The notes below the pieces were generated by a model. That model was not told where the DNA came from. It made no database searches and saw nothing but the letters and a program-made list of their open reading frames with translations. Shown here in pieces: positions 32,865 through 39,299 of a stretch of 39,299 bases of DNA (position 1 is its first letter; every line of letters begins with the position of its first letter). The stretch covers positions 1-39,299 of the forward strand of contig JAUNHC010000046.1 of assembly GCA_030524175.1 (NCBI GenBank), read 5' to 3'. This DNA comes from Eubacteriales bacterium. Lineage in GTDB: Bacteria > Bacillota > Clostridia > Lachnospirales > Lachnospiraceae. Made by a program: the position numbers and the translations under genes.

Positions 32865-34418
32865 TTATTTTTTGCTTTCTCTGTATTCCATGGGCGACTG
32901 CGCCGTATATTTTTTGAAAGCCAGCGAAAAATAATTTACGTCTTTATAACCGCAAAGGTCTGCAATCTTTCCTGTTTTCATGTTTGTACTGGTGAGAAGG
33001 GACTGGGCCTTTTCCATTCTTTTTCTCACAATATAATTGTTGCAGCCCTCTCCTGTATTCTTCTTAAAGAGCTTGGAAAAATAGCTGGGCGTCACGTAAA
33101 ACTGCTCTGCAAGCTGAGTCACTGACAAAGGCTCCTCCAGGTGCTCCTTGATATATTCCTTGGCCTTCGCCACCACTTCATGAACCTTTTCTTCTCCGGG
33201 GTTTAAGAGCTTCATGACAAACTGGGTGACTACTGTTCCAACGTCCTCCCGCCTGCAGGCCAGAAGGGCATTGAGAAGTTCATTCAGCCTGTTATCCCCA
33301 GTTTCATTTGTCTGCAGAAGATATGAAAAATAAATGCTGGATGCCATTTCATAGCTGCATTTCTTCATCAGGGACTGGGAAAGATTATAGGAATCCATAG
33401 CCTGGCAGTACGCCTGCATGGCACGCATGGCAGTCTCATAATCTCCGATGTTGTTCCCGATGGTTTTTTTGATTTCATGAAAAATATCGTTAAACAGCTT
33501 TAATCTCAGCTGGGATTTTGCACTCTGATGGATTTTACCTTCAACTGCAGGTTCTTTTTTCATCATACAGGCATCATTGTAGGAAATGTGGAACTGCCCG
33601 AAGCCTTCCGCCTCACTGCCCAGAAGAATCTGCTGACGGATTCCGTATTCCTCTTTCAGATATGTGCTTAAATCCTCCACTTGCTGCACACTTTCCTCAT
33701 ATTCGTTTCCGTTGAACAGAACAAGAACAATATTTTTTGTATCGTCTTCGAAAGTAATTCCCTGTCTGTTAAAGTCAAACATTTCAATACAGGCATTCTT
33801 AATGGACAGGTTCAAAAGCTCATAATGCTGGCTCCAGCTTTCTGAATCATAAATAATAGGTGCAATAATGGCCGCCTGCAGTCTTTGATCCTCTTCCACA
33901 TGATACTCTTCCAGAAGCCACTTCAGACTTGCCGGTTCCTGTCTCCCCTTCAGGAGATTCTGCATGGCATGTTCAATTTTCATCTGCTCTGCGGTTCCTT
34001 CGGAACGGCTCAGAACCTTTCTTTCCCTTACCTGAAGTTCCCGTTTCTTAATAGCCTCCAGCTGTTTCTCCACAGTCTGCTGAAGCTCGTCTTCATCCAC
34101 AGGTTTAAGGAGATAATCGTGAACCTCCATTTTACAGCACTTCTGTACATACTCGAAATTGTTATAGCCTGTAAGCACAATGATCCTCATGGATGGGTTG
34201 GTCTGATTGATTTTTTCTACCAGAGCCAAGCCGTCCATCTCAGCCATCTGGATATCTGTTATCATAATGTCAATGGGCTGCCGGCTCATTATGTCCAGCG
34301 CCTCCAGGCCTGAAGCAGCGGTAAAAACCCTTTCAATCCCCATTTCCTTCCAGGGCAGAACCTTGGCGATTCCGTTTCTGATGATTTTCTCATCATCTAC
34401 TATGATGATACTATACAT
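32865..34418 (-). CDS. YesN-type response regulator with AraC DNA-binding domain
   Basis: A 517-aa regulator. The N-terminal receiver has VDDE (7-10), phospho-acceptor Asp55 in MITDIQM, and Lys in YLLKPVDE. A long middle region (about 150-400) links to a C-terminal AraC-type double HTH (LSVTQLAEQFYVTPSYFSKLFKKNTGEG; TGKIADLCGYKDVNYFSLAFKKY). Such proteins control nearby carbohydrate uptake genes. It starts 21 nt after the sensor kinase stop and should activate the ABC importer and GH30 genes. Confidence 0.95.
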   Translation of the reverse strand: MYSIIIVDDEKIIRNGIAKVLPWKEMGIERVFTAASGLEALDIMSRQPIDIMITDIQMAEMDGLALVEKINQTNPSMRIIVLTGYNNFEYVQKCCKMEVHDYLLKPVDEDELQQTVEKQLEAIKKRELQVRERKVLSRSEGTAEQMKIEHAMQNLLKGRQEPASLKWLLEEYHVEEDQRLQAAIIAPIIYDSESWSQHYELLNLSIKNACIEMFDFNRQGITFEDDTKNIVLVLFNGNEYEESVQQVEDLSTYLKEEYGIRQQILLGSEAEGFGQFHISYNDACMMKKEPAVEGKIHQSAKSQLRLKLFNDIFHEIKKTIGNNIGDYETAMRAMQAYCQAMDSYNLSQSLMKKCSYEMASSIYFSYLLQTNETGDNRLNELLNALLACRREDVGTVVTQFVMKLLNPGEEKVHEVVAKAKEYIKEHLEEPLSVTQLAEQFYVTPSYFSKLFKKNTGEGCNNYIVRKRMEKAQSLLTSTNMKTGKIADLCGYKDVNYFSLAFKKYTAQSPMEYRESKK

Positions 34419-34439
34419 AACTACACCTCAATCATATTC

Positions 34440-36206
34440 CTAATGCAGTCTGGGCAGTGAAATTTCCACTCTCACTCCTCTGTCCGGGTTCCGGTAATAC
34501 TTAAGCCCATATCCTTTTCCAAATAAGATTTCAATTCTTTTATGTACATTTCGCACGCCGTATCCCGTGTCCTCGTGGAATTCTCCGATGGTGTCATTGA
34601 GTGCCCGGCACTGTTCCTCACTCATCCCCACTCCGGTGTCAGACACACTTACAACACAGCACTCCTCTCTCTCCCAGGCTTCAATGCGAATTTCACCTTT
34701 CATTCCGTCCTTAACCTTAAGTCCGTGGTAAATAGCATTCTCCACCAGGGGCTGCAGTGTCATTTTGGGAATGGGCAGACCTTCATATTTTTCATCTACC
34801 TGAATATCCTCTTTGATAATATCATCGTATCTCATATTCTGGATGATCAGATAATTCTTTGTGTGCGCCAGCTCCTGGCCCAGGGTGATAATGTCTTGTC
34901 CATGGCTTAAGCACAGCCGGTAGTAATTGGCAAGTGCCTTTACCATACGGGAAACATCCTTATTACCTTCAGCCAGAGCCTGCCAATGGATACATTCCAA
35001 CGTATTATAGAGAAAATGTGGCTTGATCTGGCTTTGCAGCGCATTGAGTTTAGACTGCTCCAGTTCATGCTGTTCTTCCTTTACTGTTTCCATCAACTCG
35101 TGGATATGGCGCGTCATAGAATTGAATCCATGTGCAAGGCTCTGGAAATCTTCTCCCTGGTAGCCCTCATCCATCCTGGTGTCAAGATTTCCTCTTGACA
35201 CCTCTTTCATATGGATCGTGATTTCCTTCATAGGCCGGTACATCCACCTGCAAATAAGACGTATCACGACAATACTTCCCACACAGACCAGACCTATGAT
35301 TCCAATGAGAAACCACATGGTCATCTTTGTATCTCTGTAGAGGACATCTGTTTCGATCATGCTCACTGTATACCATTCAAGCTCAGACATTTTCTGGTAT
35401 AATGTCAAATGCCCCTTTTCCTCGAAGCTGCCTCTTCTCCCTTCCATTTGTGCCCATTCAAGCCGGCCCTCTTCTTCTGTATTGGTGACGAGAATATTTC
35501 CATGGGAATCTGTGAGATACATATTCATATGAATATCGTCTTCCGATGCCTGGAAGTATTCTCGCAGGCTGTCTGCGCCGATGCCCACCACCATGACGGC
35601 AACCGCATGGTCAGGACGTATATCGTATTTCCTGTTGATGGGAAGATAGAAGTTGAGTACATTTTCATCAGGATAAAAAACCTTCGGCGCTACACTGAAC
35701 CGGATATTTTTCTCGATAGTATTGTCCGCCGCCTTGTAGTTTTCCATGATTTTTTCTTTGAAATCCGGTTTTGTCCACACTTCTCCGTAGTAGAGGACCG
35801 TGGACACATCCTCTTTTATCACTGCCGCATAATCTATGGCAGGATGGTTGTCAGACAGGTTTCCCAGTACCTGGTATGCAAAATTTACATTCTGCAATGT
35901 ATTATCCCTTGTATTTTCCTCATAAGACACGTAATTACGGATGCTGTCACTGAAAGCGGCATTTTCCATATCCAGGATAATATTCTGCAGCTCCCTTTCC
36001 ATGATCTTATTTGTAAAAGCAAGCTGGGCCTGGGCAAATTTACTGGATTTATCGCTAAGTGACCGTATGGCCGAAGTTGAAGTCACCAACAGGATCAGCA
36101 GGTTGGAGGCAACCAGTATGATTGCCAGGATCATACCCAGTTTTCTGTCAAAATTCCACTTTCTTACTTTGTACAGTGTCCCTTGCAGTTTATCTTTTAT
36201 CCTCAT
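34440..36206 (-). CDS. YesM-type sensor histidine kinase
   Basis: A 588-aa membrane kinase. Membrane helices at about 23-44 and 297-319 flank a 250-residue extracytoplasmic dCache-like sensor domain. A HAMP domain (320-372) and coiled coil follow, then the His_kinase domain with QIKPHFLYNTLE (His397) and HATPase_c with LQPLVENAIYHGLK and GYGVRNVHKRIE. YesM kinases sense sugars, sometimes through the binding protein. It forms a pair with the downstream AraC-type regulator. Confidence 0.95.
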   Translation of the reverse strand: MRIKDKLQGTLYKVRKWNFDRKLGMILAIILVASNLLILLVTSTSAIRSLSDKSSKFAQAQLAFTNKIMERELQNIILDMENAAFSDSIRNYVSYEENTRDNTLQNVNFAYQVLGNLSDNHPAIDYAAVIKEDVSTVLYYGEVWTKPDFKEKIMENYKAADNTIEKNIRFSVAPKVFYPDENVLNFYLPINRKYDIRPDHAVAVMVVGIGADSLREYFQASEDDIHMNMYLTDSHGNILVTNTEEEGRLEWAQMEGRRGSFEEKGHLTLYQKMSELEWYTVSMIETDVLYRDTKMTMWFLIGIIGLVCVGSIVVIRLICRWMYRPMKEITIHMKEVSRGNLDTRMDEGYQGEDFQSLAHGFNSMTRHIHELMETVKEEQHELEQSKLNALQSQIKPHFLYNTLECIHWQALAEGNKDVSRMVKALANYYRLCLSHGQDIITLGQELAHTKNYLIIQNMRYDDIIKEDIQVDEKYEGLPIPKMTLQPLVENAIYHGLKVKDGMKGEIRIEAWEREECCVVSVSDTGVGMSEEQCRALNDTIGEFHEDTGYGVRNVHKRIEILFGKGYGLKYYRNPDRGVRVEISLPRLH

Positions 36207-36346
36207 AAAACTCCCCTTCCCTGCTGTCTGTCAAGACCGGAAAACCAGAATATATTTCTCTGTTTTTACATTCCGCCGCCCCGGATTTTCTCACGGTTCT
36301 TAATCATACTATACCATGAACTGCACAGAAAAAGGAGTCAGTAATC

Positions 36347-37189
36347 TTAGCCCTTCACTGCTCCGGCCATCATACCTTTGATGAGTTTATCCTGTCCGAT
36401 GATAAAAGCAATGATCATAGGAAGTACAGATACCACAAGCACTGTGAGGATCATAGGTACATTCATGGCATACTGCCCCTGATACTCCCAGATAGCCAGG
36501 GGAAGTGTCCTGTTTTCTGCCCTCTGGGTAAGTGTGAGGGCAAAGCTGAATTCATTCCACATATTTACGCTGTTATAAATAGCAAGTGTGGCAAGCCCGG
36601 GCTTTACAAGAGGGAACATAATGGACCAGAATATTTTGTACTTGCCGCAGCCGTCGATCTCCGCGGCCTCCTCAAGTTCCTTAGGGATCCCCTGCATAAA
36701 GGTTACCAGGATGAACACAGAAATGGGGAGGTTAAATGCTATATACGGCCCGATAAGTGCCCAGATGGAATCGTATAAATGGGTTTTGACTGCCATCATA
36801 AAGATAGGGAGCAATGTCACATGGATAGGTACGGACATACAAGCTACAATGAGACTGTATATAGGTTTATTCATCCGGAATTTAAACCTGGACAGAGGAT
36901 ATGCAGCGCAGGCACTGATAAACAGAAGCACGGTCAAAGAGATGACCAGCACCAACACACTGTTTTTCAGATAATTCCATATATTGCCCTGGAAAACCTC
37001 CACATAATTGTTCAGATACATCTTCTCCGGCAGCTTAAACACACCGCCCATCAGCAGTTCAAACTGCTCTTTAAAAGTTCCCATCACCATATAGAAAAAG
37101 GGCAGGAAAGTAATTACGCTCCAAACCAGAACAAGAAGTGCCACCACGATCTTCATGGTTATTTTCTTAGCCTTGGATTCTTCTTTCAT
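36347..37189 (-). CDS. Carbohydrate ABC transporter permease, MalG-type
   Basis: A 280-aa CUT1-family permease. It has six predicted membrane segments and the EAA loop ELEEAAEIDGCGKYKIFWSIMFPLVKPGLA. The C-terminus GQDKLIKGMMAGAVKG is characteristic. It pairs with the MalF-type permease whose stop is 3 nt upstream. The shared ATPase (MsmX-like) is not encoded in this window, as is usual for CUT1 importers. The gap 36207-36346 before the kinase holds no clear gene or promoter. Confidence 0.94.
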   Translation of the reverse strand: MKEESKAKKITMKIVVALLVLVWSVITFLPFFYMVMGTFKEQFELLMGGVFKLPEKMYLNNYVEVFQGNIWNYLKNSVLVLVISLTVLLFISACAAYPLSRFKFRMNKPIYSLIVACMSVPIHVTLLPIFMMAVKTHLYDSIWALIGPYIAFNLPISVFILVTFMQGIPKELEEAAEIDGCGKYKIFWSIMFPLVKPGLATLAIYNSVNMWNEFSFALTLTQRAENRTLPLAIWEYQGQYAMNVPMILTVLVVSVLPMIIAFIIGQDKLIKGMMAGAVKG

Positions 37190-37192
37190 TGC

Positions 37193-38092
37193 TTAAGCCT
37201 CCTCCCTTCCGTTAATGAGACGCATTGTTATGAGTGAAATAGCAGTTATGACAATAAACATACCTGAGGCAATGGTTGACGCATAACCCATGCGGTAGGA
37301 TTCAAAAGCATTGCTGTACATGTAGGTTGCCATCAGCTCTGAGGATGTACCCGGCCCGCCTCCGGTCATAACATATATAAGGTCAAAATACTTCAGAGAC
37401 CCCACCATTGACAGGATAACAGCACTCTTTATGGACGGCTTCATCATAGGCAGTGCCACCTTCCAGAAATACTGCCCTCTTGTTGCTCCGTCAATAACAG
37501 CTGCCTCATATACATCTGAGGGCAATCCGCTGTATGCTGCCATAAAATACACCATATAAAAGGGGATAAACTGCCAGCAGATAACGACCGTCACCGTGAG
37601 CAAAACAGTATTGGGATTCCCTAAAAGGTCAATATTTTTGCCTCCAAGCATTTTAGATATGGTAGATACCAGCCCGGTATTTGTGTCCAGAGCATATTTA
37701 AACAGATAGCCGATAGCCACAGAGGACATCAGCATAGGCAGGAACCACACTACTTTAAAAATCGTCCCCTTCTTTCCTACTCTGTCCAGGAATGTGGCAA
37801 TAGCCATACCGATAGGCATCTGGATAACAATGGACAAAACCATGACGACCACATTATTTCGGAAGGCCTTCCAGAAGGTCATATCTGTGATCAGCTCCCG
37901 CCAGTTTGTTCCGGCTATGAACTTCTTTCCCGCCGTGATCCCGTTCCACTCAAAAAGGCTGGTGGCAAAGGAATCAGCAATAGGATAAATGACAAAAACT
38001 GCAATAAAAATCAGGGCAGGCAGGAGAAAAACCGCAGATACCTTTCGTATTTCTCTCTCCCTTTTTCTCGCCAGAATATTTGTAGACTGCAT
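37193..38092 (-). CDS. Carbohydrate ABC transporter permease, MalF/UgpA-type
   Basis: A 299-aa CUT1 permease with AVFLLPALIFIAVFVIYPIADSF as first helix, FEWNGI after it, and the EAA loop DVYEAAVIDGATRGQYFWKVALPMMKPS. I chose ATG 38092 (MQSTNILARKRE) because GGAGG lies 8 nt upstream. The frame is open to 38137, but that extension runs into the upstream terminator-like hairpin and the RBS. It is separated from the binding-protein gene by that hairpin. Confidence 0.93.
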   Translation of the reverse strand: MQSTNILARKREREIRKVSAVFLLPALIFIAVFVIYPIADSFATSLFEWNGITAGKKFIAGTNWRELITDMTFWKAFRNNVVVMVLSIVIQMPIGMAIATFLDRVGKKGTIFKVVWFLPMLMSSVAIGYLFKYALDTNTGLVSTISKMLGGKNIDLLGNPNTVLLTVTVVICWQFIPFYMVYFMAAYSGLPSDVYEAAVIDGATRGQYFWKVALPMMKPSIKSAVILSMVGSLKYFDLIYVMTGGGPGTSSELMATYMYSNAFESYRMGYASTIASGMFIVITAISLITMRLINGREEA

Positions 38093-38114
38093 ATATTCCA
38101 CCTCCATTTTTTCA

Positions 38115-38167
38115 AAAAGAAACCATCGCACAAGCAAGATCGTGTGTCGTGTGCAATGGTTTCTTTT
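38115..38167 (-). terminator. Attenuating hairpin between binding protein and permease genes
   Basis: Eighteen-base arms (38115-38132 and 38150-38167) pair with a single G-U on one strand, and T-runs follow. It lies 12 nt after the binding-protein stop. It probably terminates most transcripts so that binding protein exceeds permease. Confidence 0.75.
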
Positions 38168-38179
38168 AACTTTTTACTG

Positions 38180-39223
38180 CTATTTGGCGAGATAGTCCTG
38201 CATTGCCTTCTGAAGCTCTGTATTTGCTTCTTCAGGTGTTTTCAGTCCGCCGAAGATTTCCTGTGAGGTGGATTTATGTACCTCTGCAACCTCAGACGGC
38301 AGATACTGGTCATACCATAACTGAATGCCTGATGCAGCATTTACTGTATCCAGGATTTCCTGTGTCAACTCATCGTCAGCCTCATAATTCTTCAGAGGAA
38401 CGATCTTTCCAAAGCTCTTTCTCTCCTTCTGTGCATCCTCATCCAACAGACTCTGGATCAGCTTAAATGCACCTTCCTTGTCTTTACAGTTCTCGGAAAT
38501 AGAATAAAGGTTATCGCCTACAGTTCCCACACATAAAGTCTGGTCAGCATCTGAATCTTCCACTTCCGGGAATGGGAAGAAGCCTACCTTCTCAATGAAA
38601 TCAGGATTTTCCCCGATAACTGTTCCCGGGAACCAGGAACCCATCAGATCCATGGCAGCCTGGCCTGTATAGAACAACTGTCTTGCCTGTCCGCTGTCAT
38701 CATCCATGCCGTTGAAGCCTTCGTTAAAATAGCCTTTGTCTACCCATTCCTGGATTTTTTCTCCTGCATACTGGAATGCTTCATCCTCAAAGCTTCCTGT
38801 TCCTGCTGCAGCGTTCTGGAATGGTTCCAGGCCGCCTTTTCTGGTAGCAAAATACTGGAAATACATAGAACCTGTCCATTTTGTAGCGTTTGCCAGAGCG
38901 AAAGGAGCTACGCCCTCCTCCACCAGCTTGTCACAGATGGCTTCCAGTTCAGTCAATGTCTTCGGCTCTTCCAGGCCGTAATTTTCAAACACATCTTTGT
39001 TGTAGAAAATTCCTGCCACGGACACATTTTCCACCGGCACTGCATAGATCTTATCATTATAAGTACACTGCTCAATGCCCGCATCCACGAACTGATCCTT
39101 GTAATTATCCTGATTCATAAACTCTGTGATGTCTGCACACTGGCCTGCTTCCACATAATCGATCATTGAGGAACCGCCCCAATGGATATATATGTCAGGT
39201 GTCTCCCCTGCACTCATAGCCAT
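38180..39223 (-). CDS. Extracellular solute-binding protein, 3' part, interrupted by a group II intron
   Basis: A CUT1-type sugar-binding protein fragment: TPDIYIHWGGSSMIDYVEAG, YAVPVENVSVAGIFYNKDVF, WTGSMYFQYFATRKGG and AAMDLMGSWFPG are typical SBP_bac_1 features. About 350 residues are present; roughly 90 N-terminal residues, including signal peptide and lipobox, are missing. ATG 39223 is only the first in-frame ATG. Upstream codons continue the expected sequence (D-S-Y-K-stop-K-L-S-M-A-M) up to 39248, where a group II intron ends. The stop is an amber TAG at 39233-39235. The gene is therefore split by the intron and also carries a nonsense codon, so it is probably non-functional unless the codon is misread or is an assembly error. 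Confidence 0.85.
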   Translation of the reverse strand: MAMSAGETPDIYIHWGGSSMIDYVEAGQCADITEFMNQDNYKDQFVDAGIEQCTYNDKIYAVPVENVSVAGIFYNKDVFENYGLEEPKTLTELEAICDKLVEEGVAPFALANATKWTGSMYFQYFATRKGGLEPFQNAAAGTGSFEDEAFQYAGEKIQEWVDKGYFNEGFNGMDDDSGQARQLFYTGQAAMDLMGSWFPGTVIGENPDFIEKVGFFPFPEVEDSDADQTLCVGTVGDNLYSISENCKDKEGAFKLIQSLLDEDAQKERKSFGKIVPLKNYEADDELTQEILDTVNAASGIQLWYDQYLPSEVAEVHKSTSQEIFGGLKTPEEANTELQKAMQDYLAK

Positions 39224-39248
39224 GGAAAGCTTCTACTTGTAAGAGTCA

Positions 39249-39299
39249 ATCGAGTGGGTCGGCGGTATTACTACCGCTTTCCCCTCTAAGAACCGTACG
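39249..39299 (-). mobile_element. 3' end of a group II intron (domain V tail and domain VI)
   Basis: The minus strand enters with CGTACGGTTC, the closing strand of domain V, then forms domain VI. GAG and GGG pair with CCC and CTC around a bulged A (39255). Above them is a perfect stem GCGGTA/TACCGC closed by a GTAA tetraloop. The bulged A is 7 nt from the inferred 3' splice site, which follows CTCGAT at 39249. The rest of the intron and any reverse transcriptase lie outside the window. It is in the same orientation as the binding-protein gene. Confidence 0.85.

Noticed and set aside
36207-36346. Promoter for the YesM/YesN genes (TATAGT and TTGACA on the minus strand)
   Set aside because: TATAGT lacks a matching -35, and TTGACA lies too close to the start codon for a -10 to fit.
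38093-38137. Longer start for the MalF-type permease
   Set aside because: The extension covers the RBS of ATG 38092 and enters the intercistronic hairpin.
39221-39223. ATG 39223 as the true start of the solute-binding protein
   Set aside because: There is no signal peptide, the homologous frame continues upstream to the intron junction, and about 90 residues are missing.

Overview
The window looks like a chromosomal segment of a Gram-positive gut Clostridium relative, most likely a Lachnospiraceae (Blautia-like) genome. Reasons: AGGAGG-type ribosome binding sites, TTGACA/TATAAT promoters, DUF975, DUF1294, DUF2752 and DUF4190 membrane proteins, YesM/YesN-type sensor-regulator pairs, a GH29 fucosidase and a GH30 enzyme, and a bacterial group II intron. 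No organism name can be proved from the sequence alone.

Layout. 1-1002: a GT51 peptidoglycan glycosyltransferase on the plus strand behind an AT-rich leader with three palindromes. 995-13717: one long minus-strand operon read from a consensus promoter at 13689-13717. In transcription order it holds a substrate-binding protein, OppB/C permeases, OppD/F ATPases, alpha-L-fucosidase, DeoR regulator, M17 leucyl aminopeptidase, CutC and a transglutaminase-fold protein. The mix of peptide-type importer, fucosidase and aminopeptidase suggests uptake and breakdown of fucosylated oligosaccharides or glycopeptides. 13896-14724: a non-coding array of palindromic units with an exact 84-bp period. 14787-16665: ECF sigma factor and its membrane anti-sigma factor. 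16827-17028: a 202-bp element bounded by a perfect 39-bp inverted repeat. 17117-17992: MscS channel.

18051-22964: a two-component system followed by an ABC-2 exporter. The exporter ATPase is broken by a single-base frameshift, and a 50-aa membrane peptide is coupled to it. 23394-25840: Tex and DUF1294. 26069-26635: DUF4190 protein. 26707-27850: a compact AbiF-like HEPN toxin gene preceded by its own promoter and a roughly 60-nt structured RNA ending in a terminator, an arrangement like RNA-antitoxin systems. A DUF2800 phage gene remnant lies next to it. 28249-29912: DUF975 and DUF2752 membrane proteins with structured leaders.

29929-39299 (minus strand): an amidohydrolase, then a carbohydrate locus of GH30 enzyme, YesN-type regulator, YesM-type kinase, two MalG/MalF-type permeases and a solute-binding protein. 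The solute-binding gene is cut by the 3' end of a same-strand group II intron at the window edge and also carries an in-frame amber codon beside the junction.

The strongest leads are the AbiF/RNA pair, the 84-bp palindrome array, the 39-bp inverted-repeat element, the group II intron insertion, and the direct repeats in front of the two-component promoter. All assignments come from reading the sequence and from remembered family motifs; no database search was run.
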